Shown one piece after another: positions 8,402 through 16,656 of a stretch of DNA of 35,844 nt. The stretch lies in NCBI GenBank assembly GCA_017412585.1, contig JAFPXK010000040.1, forward strand, positions 1-35,844, given 5' to 3'. Numbering within the stretch: the first letter of the stretch is position 1; every line of letters begins with the position of its first letter. The DNA is from Oscillospiraceae bacterium. GTDB taxonomy: Bacteria; Bacillota; Clostridia; Oscillospirales; Oscillospiraceae. Made by a program: the position numbers and the translations under genes. Below the pieces are notes generated by a model that worked only from the letters and a program-made list of their open reading frames with translations, was not told where the DNA came from and searched no databases.

Positions 8402-9142
8402 ATGCTCCGCTATTTGTTTGACACCAACCCCATTCTGATTATTGCCGCCGTGGTGCCCGCCGTGTTGCTGCTGGTGCAGATCTACCGTGCCGACCGGCTG
8501 GAAAAGGAGCCCCGTGGCCTGCTGGTGAAGCTGCTGCTGATGGGCCTGCTGTCCACCGGCCTTGCCGCCGTCACCGAGCAGATCGGGGAGGGGCTGCTGG
8601 TTTCCTGGCTGGACCCCGACTCTCTGGCCCACCGCTTTTTGCTGTTCTTCGTGGTGGTGGCGGTGTCGGAGGAGGGGTTCAAGTACCTGCTGCTCCGCCG
8701 TGTCACCTGGCGGCACCCCGCCTTCAACTGCCAGTTTGACGGCGTGGTCTATGCGGTGTTCGTGTCCCTGGGCTTCGCCCTGTGGGAGAACATCGGCTAC
8801 GTAGCCATCTACGGCTTCTCCACGGCCCTGGTCCGGGCGGTCACCGCCGTGCCGGGCCACGCCTGCTTCGGCGTGTTCATGGGCGCGTGGTACGGCCAGG
8901 CCAAGCGCTACGACCTCCGGGGCGACGAGGCCGCCTCCCGCCGCAGCCGCCACAAGGCCCTGTGGCTCCCCATGCTGCTCCACGGCACCTACGACTTCGT
9001 GGCCTCCTCGGGCAGCGAGCTGTCCGCCCTCGTCTTTCTGGCGTTCATCGTCATCCTATACGTGGTGGCCATCCGCAAGGTCCGTCGCCTGTCCCGGGAA
9101 GACGACTATATCACCCCGCCGGAAAACGACTGGCTGGTGTGA
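8402..9142 (+). CDS. PrsW-family intramembrane metalloprotease
   Basis: A 246-residue polytopic membrane protein with the PrsW/CAAX-type signature motifs: SEEGFK (E90, E91, K94), FALWEN (E129), GHACFG (H153) and HGTYDF (H194, D198). These conserved residues lie in or near membrane helices and are proposed to hold metal and catalyse intramembrane cleavage. In Bacillus subtilis PrsW cleaves the anti-sigma factor RsiW; no sigma/anti-sigma pair is visible here, so the target is unknown. About seven hydrophobic segments are visible. A weak AAGGAAG site precedes the ATG. A strong terminator follows 14 bp after the stop, closing the unit that begins at the DHHW gene. Confidence 0.92.
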   Translation: MLRYLFDTNPILIIAAVVPAVLLLVQIYRADRLEKEPRGLLVKLLLMGLLSTGLAAVTEQIGEGLLVSWLDPDSLAHRFLLFFVVVAVSEEGFKYLLLRRVTWRHPAFNCQFDGVVYAVFVSLGFALWENIGYVAIYGFSTALVRAVTAVPGHACFGVFMGAWYGQAKRYDLRGDEAASRRSRHKALWLPMLLHGTYDFVASSGSELSALVFLAFIVILYVVAIRKVRRLSREDDYITPPENDWLV

Positions 9143-9155
9143 GTGCCGCCATATC

Positions 9156-9189
9156 AAAAAAGAGCTGCCCCCAAGGGCAGCTCTTTTTT
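9156..9189. terminator. Bidirectional terminator between PrsW gene and msrA
   Basis: A perfect hairpin (AAGAGCTGCCC, short loop, GGGCAGCTCTT) is flanked by A-runs on the left and a T-run on the right. It serves the protease unit on plus and msrA on minus. Confidence 0.92.
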
Positions 9190-9204
9190 GCGTAAAAATG
9201 GGCG

Positions 9205-9750
9205 TTATTCCCCCAAAAGTACCTTGGCGGGCCGGTCGTACACGCCCTCGTGATACCGAAACGCCGCCACCTTCGCCATTTCCATAGGGGACACATGGCA
9301 GTAGCCCCCCGGGTTCTTCTCCAGATACCGCTGGTGGTATTCCTCCGCCGGGTAGAAATTCTCCAACGGCTTCAATTCCACCATAAAGGCCGCCGCCCCC
9401 GCCTTTTCCATGGCCGCGATGCGCAAAATCTCCTCCCGGTCGCCCTCGTCGCTCCAGTAGATGCCGGTCTGGTACTGGTCGCCCACGTCGCCGCCCTGGC
9501 GCTTCGCCACCGTCACGTCCACCACCGCGAAAAAGGCCAGCAGAATCTGCCCCAGGGGCAGCCGTTCCGGGTCGTAGCGCAGCTGCACCGCCTCCCGGAA
9601 GCCGGTGGCCCCGCCGCATACGGTGGGGTAGTTGGCGTGTTCGGCGCTGTCGCCGTTGGCGTAGCCCACGGTCACGTCCTCCGCCCCCAGGGCGCGATAC
9701 AGCTTCTCCATGCCCCAAAAGCAGCCCCCGGCCAGCGTGATGGTCTTCAT
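9205..9750 (-). CDS. msrA: Peptide methionine sulfoxide reductase MsrA
   Basis: Reduces the S-epimer of methionine sulfoxide in proteins, a repair function. The 181-residue protein starts MKTITLAGGCFWG, with the catalytic Cys10 in the invariant GCFWG. Further family marks are VTVGYANG, CGGATGFREAV, GDQYQTGIYW and YLEKNPGGYCH; the last holds a candidate resolving Cys. The start is set by AGGAGG about 8 nt before the ATG; an upstream in-frame ATG at 9792 would add 14 unlike residues and has no ribosome site. The gene stands alone on the minus strand and shares a terminator with the protease gene. Confidence 0.96.
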   Translation of the reverse strand: MKTITLAGGCFWGMEKLYRALGAEDVTVGYANGDSAEHANYPTVCGGATGFREAVQLRYDPERLPLGQILLAFFAVVDVTVAKRQGGDVGDQYQTGIYWSDEGDREEILRIAAMEKAGAAAFMVELKPLENFYPAEEYHQRYLEKNPGGYCHVSPMEMAKVAAFRYHEGVYDRPAKVLLGE

Positions 9751-9942
9751 AGTCCCGTCCTCCTGCGTCTCATTTTTGCCATCATACCACATATTTTAAC
9801 AGGTGGCAATCGGGGCGGGGGAGAGGCTGAAAAATCTTAAAAAGTTTTTTGCTTTTTTCAGTTTCCGTTAAGGTATGCCGGGTAATATACAGCCATCGAA
9901 AGGGAAACACCCCTTCGCAAACGACGAAAGGAGGAGCCAAAC

Positions 9943-10680
9943 ATGAAGCGCTCTGCCAACATCTTCCAGCGTGTGGAAAAGAAATACCTGCTCACCCGTG
10001 AGCAGCAGGACGCCCTGATGGCGCGCATCGGCGGCTATCTGGCTCCCGACCCCTTCCCCCATGCCACCATCTGCAGCCTGTATTTAGACACGCCCGACCA
10101 CCGCATCATCCGCCATTCCCGGGAGGCGGTGGATTATAAAGAGAAGCTGCGCCTTCGCAGCTACGGCACCCCCAACGATGACAGCACCGTGTTCCTGGAG
10201 CTGAAAAAGAAGTTCGGCGGCGTGGTGTATAAGCGCCGGGAGGCCATGCCCCTCCGTGAGGCCCTCCAATACCTCTCCGGCGGCCCCGCCCCCCGGGACA
10301 CCCAGATCATGCACGAGCTGGACTACGCCATGCAGTTTTACAACCAGCCCGCCCCGGCCATGTTCATCGCCTACGAGCGGGACGCCTGGTTCGCCCGTGA
10401 AGACGAGCAGATCCGCATCACCTTTGACAGCAACGCCCGCTACCGCTCCGCGGGGTTAGACCTCCGCGCTGGCTCCGGCGGCACGGCCCTCCTGCCCGAG
10501 GGCACCGTGATTTTGGAGGTCAAGACCATCGGGGCCATGCCCCTGTGGCTGGCAGACGCCCTTTGCGATTGCCACATCCTCCCCGGTTCCTTTTCCAAAT
10601 ACGGCGCCGCCTACGAGCGCACCCAGCGCCGAGCCATCACAATGACACAAGGAGAGTACGATCATGTCAGCAATTTTTAA
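9943..10680 (+). CDS. VTC-domain polyphosphate polymerase-like protein
   Basis: A 245-residue soluble protein made of a VTC domain, the tunnel fold of yeast Vtc4 that makes polyphosphate from ATP. Charged tunnel strands can be read in order: VEKKYLLT, SLYLDTPDH, YKEKLRLRSYG, VFLELKKKFGGVVYKRR, FRITFD-like IRITFDSNARY and VILEVKT. Basic and acidic residues on these strands match those binding phosphate and metal in the family. It lacks its own membrane helices; the overlapping next gene encodes a DUF4956 membrane protein that could anchor it. An AAAGGAGGAG site precedes the ATG. First gene of a three-gene overlapping operon. Polymerase activity is inferred from the family. Confidence 0.9.
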   Translation: MKRSANIFQRVEKKYLLTREQQDALMARIGGYLAPDPFPHATICSLYLDTPDHRIIRHSREAVDYKEKLRLRSYGTPNDDSTVFLELKKKFGGVVYKRREAMPLREALQYLSGGPAPRDTQIMHELDYAMQFYNQPAPAMFIAYERDAWFAREDEQIRITFDSNARYRSAGLDLRAGSGGTALLPEGTVILEVKTIGAMPLWLADALCDCHILPGSFSKYGAAYERTQRRAITMTQGEYDHVSNF

Positions 10681-11332
10681 TTCCATCCTCACCACCGAGG
10701 TCACCCTGGCCACCTTCCTCACCGCCCTGGGCGTGTCCGCCGCCTGCGGCGTGCTGACGGCCCTGGCCAGCAGCTATAAAAACCGCGTTTCCCGCAGCTT
10801 TTTCATCTCCCTCATCGTCCTGCCCATGGTGGTGGCCACCGTCATCATGATGGTCAACGGCAACGTGGGCACCGGCGTGGCCGTGGCGGGCGCCTTCTCC
10901 CTGGTGCGCTTCCGCAGCGCCGCCGGCCGGGCCAGCGACATCACCGCCATCTTCCTGGCCATGGCCGCGGGCCTTGCCTGCGCCGCCGGGTACGTGGCCA
11001 TCGCCCTGCTGTTCACCGTCATCGTCTGCGCCGTGCTGCTGGTGCTGAACCGCCTCCCCTTGGGCAGCGACGCCCCCATGGAGCTGCACATCACCGTCCC
11101 GGAGGATCTGGAGTATGCCGGGGCCTTCAACGATCTCTTTGACAAATACACCCGCCAGTGCCGTCTGGTAAAGGCCAAAACCTCCAACATGGGCAGCCTC
11201 TACAAGCTGACCTACCGTGTGGATTTGAAGGACACCGCCCAGATGCAGGCATTCATCGACGCCCTCCGCTGCCGCAACGGCAACCTGGAGGTGGCCATCA
11301 GTGAAGCCTTGGAAGGAGCTGATACACTGTGA
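10664..11332 (+). CDS. DUF4956 family membrane protein
   Basis: A 222-residue protein with about four membrane helices in its first 135 residues (GVSAACGVLTALASS; FFISLIVLPMVVATVIMMV; AGAFSLVRFRSA; AIFLAMAAGLACAAGYVAIALLF) and a cytoplasmic alpha/beta tail of about 85 residues (LHITVPEDLEYAGAF). The conserved AGAFSLVRFRSA segment is the DUF4956 hallmark. Its start lies 17 bp inside the VTC gene, with GGAG just upstream, and its stop overlaps the next gene's GTG by 4 bp, so the three proteins are translationally coupled. In related bacteria DUF4956 proteins sit beside VTC genes; the function is not established. A plausible role is membrane anchor or exporter for the VTC product. Confidence 0.9.
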   Translation: MSAIFNSILTTEVTLATFLTALGVSAACGVLTALASSYKNRVSRSFFISLIVLPMVVATVIMMVNGNVGTGVAVAGAFSLVRFRSAAGRASDITAIFLAMAAGLACAAGYVAIALLFTVIVCAVLLVLNRLPLGSDAPMELHITVPEDLEYAGAFNDLFDKYTRQCRLVKAKTSNMGSLYKLTYRVDLKDTAQMQAFIDALRCRNGNLEVAISEALEGADTL

Positions 11333-13098
11333 AAAACCGTAAAGTAACCGCCTTCGTGGCGCTGACCCTGGCCGCCGCCCTGGCCTTCACCGGCTGCGGC
11401 GCCGCCCAGAGCGATACCACCGACACCCCCACCGTCACCGCCGTGGAGATTGTCTCCGACGACAGCGATACCGCCAAAACCGTCTCCACCGTGGACAGCG
11501 TCTACGACCTGGAGATCTCCGACCGTGACGCTTCCGGCGACTACGACGCCGCCTCCGCCGTCACCCTGGACCCCAGCGGCGACCTGACCATCACCGCCGC
11601 CGGCACCTATATTCTTTCCGGCACGTATAGCGGCACCATCGTGGTAGCCGCCCCGGAGGACGCCAAGGTGCAGCTGGTGCTGTCCGACGCCACCGTCGCC
11701 GTGTCCGACGGCTCCGCCATCTACGTCCAGTCCGCCGACAAGGTGTTCCTTACCGCCGCCGACGGCACCGTCAATACCATCTCCGACGGCAGCGCCTACA
11801 CCTATACCGACGGCGACACCGATGTAGACGCCGCCGTGTTCAGCAAGGCCGATTTGACCGTCAACGGTTCCGGCAAGCTGACCGTCACCGGCAACGCCAA
11901 GCACGCCATCGTCTCCAAGGACGACCTGGTCGTCACCGCCGCCAACCTCACCGTCACCGCCGCCAACGTGGCCCTGAATGGCAAGGACAGCGTGAAGATC
12001 GTGAACGCCGCCGTCACCGCCACCGCAGGCAGCGACGCCGTCCGCTCCGACAACGACGAGGATACCGCCCGTGGCTATATCTACGTGGCGGGCAGCACCC
12101 TGACCCTCACCGCGCTCAGCGACGCCCTCCAGGCCCAGACGGGCATCGTCCTGGTGGATGCCACCATCGACGCCACCGCCGCCGGGGGCCATACCTCCCG
12201 CAGCGACGAGTCCGGCAAGGGCCTGAAGGCCGGGGCCGATATCACCATCGCCGGCGGCAGCTACACCTTCGACACCCTGGGCGACGCCGTCCACGCCGAC
12301 GGCAGCGTCACCGTCACCGATGGCCAGCTGACCATCGCCACCGCCGACGACGGCATCCACGCCGACAATACCGTTACCATCGCCGGCGGCACCGTCACCG
12401 TCACCACCAGCAACGAGGCCATCGAGGGCGTCAACGTCACCCTCTCCGGCGGCACCACCTACCTCACCTCCTCTGATGACGCGGTCAACGCCACCTCCGG
12501 CGGCACCCTTACCGTCTCCGGCGGCTACCACGTCCTCACCTGCGGCGGCGACGGCCTGGACGCCAACGGCACCATCAACGTCACCGGCGGCGTTACCCTC
12601 ATCAGCGGCCCCACCAACAACGGCAACGGCAGCCTGGACTACGACGCCACCGCCACCGTCACCGGCGGCGTGGTCATCGCCCTGGGCAGCACCGGCATGG
12701 CCATGAGCTTCTCCTCCGCCGAGGGTCAGGGCGCCATCCTGGCCTCCGTGGGCAGCCAGTCCGCCGGCACCAGCTTCGCCGTGGTGGACGAGAGCGGCAA
12801 CGTGGTGGCCTCCTTCACCTCCGCCGTAAGCTACGCCTGCGCCCTGGTCACCGCCCCCGGCATCCAGTCCGGCAGCACCTACACCCTGGTGTGCGGCGGC
12901 GCGGTGTCCGATGCCGACGATAACGGCTTCGCCACCTCCGGCACCGTCTCCGGCGGCACCACCGTCGCCACCGTGGACATGACCTCCAACCTCTACGCCA
13001 CCTCCGGCCTCTCCATGGGCGGCCAGATGGGCGGCATGGGTCAGATGGGACAGATGAGCGGCCAGATGGGCGGCTTCGGCGGCCCGGGCCACAACTGA
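11329..13098 (+). CDS. Large beta-helix lipoprotein, Cthe_2159-type carbohydrate-binding family
   Basis: A 589-residue secreted lipoprotein: signal peptide with Cys23 in the lipobox FTGC, then a Thr/Asp linker, then about 430 residues of regular repeats rich in short Val/Ile strands and Gly-Gly-Thr turns (ADGTVNTISDGSAY, GGTVTVTTSNEAIEGVNVTL, GGTLTVSGGYHVL). This is the pattern of a right-handed beta-helix, as in Clostridium thermocellum Cthe_2159, which binds cellulose and pectin-like polymers. The C-terminal 30 residues are a Gly/Met/Gln repeat (MGGQMGGMGQMGQM). Translation starts at a GTG overlapping the DUF4956 stop. Pairing with a VTC polymerase suggests a surface function, perhaps binding or display linked to phosphate polymers; that link is inference. 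Confidence 0.88.
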   Translation: MKNRKVTAFVALTLAAALAFTGCGAAQSDTTDTPTVTAVEIVSDDSDTAKTVSTVDSVYDLEISDRDASGDYDAASAVTLDPSGDLTITAAGTYILSGTYSGTIVVAAPEDAKVQLVLSDATVAVSDGSAIYVQSADKVFLTAADGTVNTISDGSAYTYTDGDTDVDAAVFSKADLTVNGSGKLTVTGNAKHAIVSKDDLVVTAANLTVTAANVALNGKDSVKIVNAAVTATAGSDAVRSDNDEDTARGYIYVAGSTLTLTALSDALQAQTGIVLVDATIDATAAGGHTSRSDESGKGLKAGADITIAGGSYTFDTLGDAVHADGSVTVTDGQLTIATADDGIHADNTVTIAGGTVTVTTSNEAIEGVNVTLSGGTTYLTSSDDAVNATSGGTLTVSGGYHVLTCGGDGLDANGTINVTGGVTLISGPTNNGNGSLDYDATATVTGGVVIALGSTGMAMSFSSAEGQGAILASVGSQSAGTSFAVVDESGNVVASFTSAVSYACALVTAPGIQSGSTYTLVCGGAVSDADDNGFATSGTVSGGTTVATVDMTSNLYATSGLSMGGQMGGMGQMGQMSGQMGGFGGPGHN

Positions 13099-13107
13099 TA
13101 CACCTAT

Positions 13108-13140
13108 AAAAAAGAACCGCCCAAGGGGCGGTTCTTTTTT
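13108..13140 (+). terminator. Terminator of the VTC/DUF4956/beta-helix operon
   Basis: Perfect 9-bp GC stem GAACCGCCC with loop AAG and a T6 run, flanked by A6 on the left so it could also work in reverse. Confidence 0.92.
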
Positions 13141-13187
13141 ATGCCCGGAAAAAATTTGCCATTTACCGGGACAAGGGCAGGGGAATG

Positions 13188-13196
13188 TGCTATACT
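13188..13196 (+). promoter_or_regulatory. Extended -10 promoter for yhaM
   Basis: TG-C-TATACT forms an extended -10 element about 30 bp before the start codon. No good -35 box is seen at the right distance (a TTGCCA at 13156 is too far), which fits extended -10 promoters. Confidence 0.6.
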
Positions 13197-13226
13197 GAAA
13201 AAAACACCCCAACGGGAGGAACGAGT

Positions 13227-14180
13227 ATGATCTGCAACGCCCCCATTTCCACCTGGCGCAAGGGCGACGAGGTGGAGGGCTTCTACCTGCTGTCCGACGC
13301 CGCCCTCAAGACCTCCAACGCCGGCAAGCCCTTTCTGAGCGCCAATCTCCGTGACGGCACCTCCGCCATTGCCCTGAAGGCGTGGGACTACGCCGGGCCC
13401 ATCGGTGAGCAGGACAACGGCGCCGTGGTGAAGGTCCGGGGCCGGGTCCAGGACTATAAGGGCACGCTGCAATTTGTGGCGGACAGACTCCGCCTGGCCG
13501 AGCCCACCGACGACTATGACCTGAGCAGCCTGGTCCCCACCGCCCCCATCGACCGGGAGGCCGCCTGGCAGCAGGTCTGCGACCTGGTGGATACCATGGC
13601 CGACCCGGACTTTCGGGCTGTGTCCCGGGAGATGCTGCGCCGCCACGAGGCCACCTTCCGCACCATTCCCGCCGCCAAGTCGGTGCATCACGGCTTCGTA
13701 GGCGGCCTGCTGATGCACACCTCCCGCATGCTGTCCATCGCCGACTATCTCACCCGCCTCTATCCCGGCGTGGTGAACCGGGACCTGGTGCTGACGGGCA
13801 CCCTCTGCCACGACATGGCCAAGGATGCCGAGTTCGCCTTCTCCCCGGCGGGCCTGGTGACGGACTACACCATCCCCGGCCGCCTGCTGGGCCACTCCGT
13901 CATGGAGGCCCGGGAGATTGCCGAATTGTGCGAAGCGCTGTCCGTCCCGGCGGAAAAATCCGTGCTGCTGCAGCACCTGATCCTGTCCCACCACGGCCAG
14001 CCGGAGTTCGGCGCGGCGGTGATCCCCCAGTGCGCCGAGGCGGAGCTGCTGCACCACATCGACCTCATCGACAGCCGCATGGAGATCTACGCCGAGGAGC
14101 TCTCCCGCCTGGACAGGGGCGGCGTCAGCGGCCGCGTCTACGCCCTGGACAAGCGCATCTACCGTCCCGACCTGGACTGA
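13227..14180 (+). CDS. yhaM: 3'-5' exoribonuclease YhaM family
   Basis: A 317-residue protein with an N-terminal OB-fold for nucleic acid binding (residues about 10-90, including GKPFLSANLRDGTSAI and VKVRGRVQDYKGTLQF) and an HD phosphohydrolase domain. Metal ligands are visible in HHGFVGGLLMHT, the HD pair in TLCHDMAKD, LGHSVMEAREI and LILSHHGQPEFG. B. subtilis YhaM degrades RNA and some single-stranded DNA from the 3' end with manganese. GGGAGG at 13214-13219 lies 7 nt before the chosen ATG; an in-frame ATG at 13185 would lie inside the promoter. It is flanked by its own promoter and terminator, so it is monocistronic. Confidence 0.93.
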   Translation: MICNAPISTWRKGDEVEGFYLLSDAALKTSNAGKPFLSANLRDGTSAIALKAWDYAGPIGEQDNGAVVKVRGRVQDYKGTLQFVADRLRLAEPTDDYDLSSLVPTAPIDREAAWQQVCDLVDTMADPDFRAVSREMLRRHEATFRTIPAAKSVHHGFVGGLLMHTSRMLSIADYLTRLYPGVVNRDLVLTGTLCHDMAKDAEFAFSPAGLVTDYTIPGRLLGHSVMEAREIAELCEALSVPAEKSVLLQHLILSHHGQPEFGAAVIPQCAEAELLHHIDLIDSRMEIYAEELSRLDRGGVSGRVYALDKRIYRPDLD

Positions 14181-14207
14181 CGCGCCCCAGTTTTTCACGC
14201 CATCGGA

Positions 14208-14238
14208 AAAAAGCATCGGCAGTTAGCCGATGCTTTTT
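14208..14238 (+). terminator. Terminator of yhaM
   Basis: A 13-bp perfect stem (AAAAAGCATCGGC) with loop AGTTA and a T5 tail, 28 bp after the stop codon. Confidence 0.92.
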
Positions 14239-14260
14239 CAAAATATTGTGCCAACCCCCA

Positions 14261-14289
14261 TTGACAACCCCTTTATTCGGTGCTACATT
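14261..14289 (+). promoter_or_regulatory. Promoter of the anaerobic ribonucleotide reductase operon
   Basis: A consensus TTGACA (14261-14266), 17-bp spacer and TACATT (14284-14289) preceded by an extended TG at 14281. The nrdD start codon lies about 57 nt after the expected transcription start. Confidence 0.85.
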
Positions 14290-14328
14290 TAGTGTTAGAT
14301 GCGATAAATTGCACACAAGATATTGATT
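14280..14328 (+). promoter_or_regulatory. Candidate pair of NrdR boxes
   Basis: ACACAAGATATTGATT (14313-14328) agrees with the NrdR box consensus ACACWATATATWGTGT at 13 of 16 positions. A weaker box at 14280-14295 (11 of 16, with an intact TTTAGTGT right half) covers the -10 element. Box starts are 33 bp apart, close to the 31-32 bp usual for NrdR pairs. NrdR is the repressor of bacterial ribonucleotide reductase genes; its gene is not in this window. The pairing and promoter overlap fit repression. Confidence 0.6.
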
Positions 14329-14352
14329 ATATACGAAGGAGAGGAACCGACC

Positions 14353-16632
14353 ATGATTCAGTTGATCGTCAAGCGTGACGGCCGCGTGGTGCCCTATGAC
14401 CGTGAGAAGATTGCCCTTGCCGTGCTGACTGCCATGAAGGCCGCCGCTGAGGGTACGGTGGCGGACGCCGCCCGTGTGGCCGAGTCGGTGGAGCAGGCGC
14501 TGGAGAGCCGCTGCGGCGCCGAGCCGCCTCAGATCGAGCTGATTCAGGACATGGTGGAGCAGGAGCTGATGCAGCGGGAGTTCCACTCCGCCGCCAAGGC
14601 CTATATCCTCTATCGCGCCAAGCGCACCCGTGCCCGTGAGTCCAACACCACCTTGATGAAGACCATCGACGAGATCGCCAGCAAGGACGCCCGCCTCTCC
14701 GACCTCAAGCGCGACAACGCCAACATCGACGGCAACACCGCCATGGGCGCCATGCTGCAGATCGGCTCCGCCGGCGCCAAGGCCTACAACGAGGCCTACC
14801 TTCTGCGGCCCGAGCACGCCAAGGCCCACCGGGAGGGCGACATCCACATCCACGATTTCGACTTCTACGCCCTCACCACCACCTGCACCCAGATCGACAT
14901 CATCCGCCTGTTCAAGGACGGCTTCTCCACCGGCCACGGCTTCCTGCGTGAGCCCCAGTCCATCATGAGCTACGCCGCCCTGGCCGCCATCGCCATCCAG
15001 TCCAACCAGAACGACCAGCACGGCGGCCAGTCCATCCCCAACTTCGACTACGGCATGGCCATCGGCGTGGGCAAGACCTTCCGCAAGCAGTACGTGAAAA
15101 AGCTCACCGACATTGTGGAGGACGCCCTGGACGCCGAGGATTTGGCCGATAAGGTAAAGGACATCGTGGCTGCCGCCGTGGCCGACAAGGGCGAAAACGG
15201 CCTGGAGCCCCCTGCCGGCTTTGACGACGCCGTGGCCGCCCGCCTGGCTGCCCATCTGGATATGGATTCCGCCCAGGCCGCCCATCTGGTGGCCCGTGCC
15301 CGCCGCCGGGCCGAGGCCCAGACCCAGCGGGAGACCTACCAGGCCATGGAGGGCTTCGTCCACAATCTGAACACCATGCACTCCCGCGCCGGCGCCCAGA
15401 CGCCTTTTTCCTCCATCAACTACGGCACCGACACCACCCCCGAGGGCCGCATGGTCATCCGCAATATCCTCATGGCCCTGGATGCGGGCCTGGGCCACGG
15501 CGAGACCTGCATCTTCCCCATCCACATCTTCAAGGTCAAGGAGGGGGTCAACTATAACGAGGGCGACCCCAACTACGACCTGTTCCGCCTGAGCTGCCAG
15601 GTGTCCGCCAAGCGGCTGTTCCCCAACTACGTGTTCCTGGACAGCCCCTATAACCTGCAATACTACAAGCCCGGCCATCCCGAGACCGAGGTAGCCACCA
15701 TGGGCTGCCGCACCCGTGTCATCGGCAACGTCTATGACCCCTCCCAGCAGATTTCCTACTCCCGGGGCAACCTGTCCTTCACCTCCATCAACCTGCCCCG
15801 CATCGCCATCGAGAGCCACGGCGACGAGGCGGTGTTCTACCGCAAGCTGGACGAGATGCTGGAGCTGGTGGCCCAGCAGCTGATGGACCGCTTCGAGATT
15901 CAGGCCAAGAAGCGGGTGTACAACTATCCCTTCCTCATGGGCCAGGGCGTGTGGCTGGACAGCGACAAGCTGGGCCCCTACGATGAGGTCCGTGAGGTGC
16001 TCAAGCACGGCACCCTGTCCATCGGCTTCATCGGCCTTGCCGAGACCCTGACAGCCCTCTACGGCAAAAACCACGCCCAGGACCCCGCCATCCAGGAGAA
16101 GGGCCTGGCCATCATCAGCCACATGCGCCAATTCTGCGACGACCGCTCCCAGCAGGTGAAGATGAACTACACCCTGCTGGCCACCCCCGCCGAGGGCCTG
16201 TCCGGCCGCTTCACCCGGGTGGATCGCCGCCGCTACGGCAAGATCCCCGGCGTCACCGACCGGGAGTATTACACCAATTCCTTCCACGTCCCCGTGTGGT
16301 ATCCCATCGGCGCCTTCGATAAGATCCGCATCGAGGCCCCCTACCACGCCCTGTGCAACGCCGGCCACATCAGCTACGTGGAGCTGGACGGCGACACCGC
16401 CAAGAACGTGGAGGCCTTTGAGAGCGTGGTGCGCTGCATGCACGACGCCGGCATCGGCTACGGCTCCATCAACCACCCCGTGGACCGGGATCCCATCTGC
16501 GGCTACGTGGGCGTCATCGGCGACGTGTGCCCCCGCTGCGGCCGCCGGGAAGGGGAGGCCGTCTCCCACGAGCGGATGGAGGAGCTGCTGAAAAAGTTCC
16601 CCCAGATCAAGAGCTTCATCGGAATCGAATAA
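14353..16632 (+). CDS. nrdD: Anaerobic ribonucleoside-triphosphate reductase, catalytic part lacking the glycyl-radical domain
   Basis: Class III ribonucleotide reductase, which makes deoxyribonucleotides without oxygen. This 759-residue product has an N-terminal ATP-cone (residues 1-90, VKRDGRVVPYDREKI) for allosteric control and the ten-stranded barrel core. Candidate active-site cysteines are C178 (LTTTCTQIDI) and C452 (ATMGCRTRV). Near the C-terminus there is a Cys-rich segment with three cysteines, C716, C726 and C729 (ICGYVGVIGDVCPRCGR), where the family usually has a four-Cys zinc ribbon. The protein then ends at a TAA with 28 residues of other sequence, and the essential RxxGYL glycyl-radical segment is missing; it is encoded by the next gene. 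AAGGAGAGG precedes the ATG at 14353; the in-frame ATA/TTG codons upstream lie in the operator and are unlikely starts. Confidence 0.93.
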   Translation: MIQLIVKRDGRVVPYDREKIALAVLTAMKAAAEGTVADAARVAESVEQALESRCGAEPPQIELIQDMVEQELMQREFHSAAKAYILYRAKRTRARESNTTLMKTIDEIASKDARLSDLKRDNANIDGNTAMGAMLQIGSAGAKAYNEAYLLRPEHAKAHREGDIHIHDFDFYALTTTCTQIDIIRLFKDGFSTGHGFLREPQSIMSYAALAAIAIQSNQNDQHGGQSIPNFDYGMAIGVGKTFRKQYVKKLTDIVEDALDAEDLADKVKDIVAAAVADKGENGLEPPAGFDDAVAARLAAHLDMDSAQAAHLVARARRRAEAQTQRETYQAMEGFVHNLNTMHSRAGAQTPFSSINYGTDTTPEGRMVIRNILMALDAGLGHGETCIFPIHIFKVKEGVNYNEGDPNYDLFRLSCQVSAKRLFPNYVFLDSPYNLQYYKPGHPETEVATMGCRTRVIGNVYDPSQQISYSRGNLSFTSINLPRIAIESHGDEAVFYRKLDEMLELVAQQLMDRFEIQAKKRVYNYPFLMGQGVWLDSDKLGPYDEVREVLKHGTLSIGFIGLAETLTALYGKNHAQDPAIQEKGLAIISHMRQFCDDRSQQVKMNYTLLATPAEGLSGRFTRVDRRRYGKIPGVTDREYYTNSFHVPVWYPIGAFDKIRIEAPYHALCNAGHISYVELDGDTAKNVEAFESVVRCMHDAGIGYGSINHPVDRDPICGYVGVIGDVCPRCGRREGEAVSHERMEELLKKFPQIKSFIGIE

Positions 16633-16656
16633 CATAAAATAAGGAGGAAAACCACC

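Noticed and set aside
13156..13161. TTGCCA as -35 box for yhaM
   Set aside because: It is 29 bp from the TATACT, too far for sigma-A; the extended -10 explains the promoter better.
11212..13212. Long minus-strand reading frame opposite the beta-helix lipoprotein
   Set aside because: It is a by-product of the GC-rich third positions of the real gene: Gly/Ala/His/Val-rich, no ribosome site, no domain. The same holds for long antisense frames over oppD, oppF, nrdD, eno and the exporter genes.
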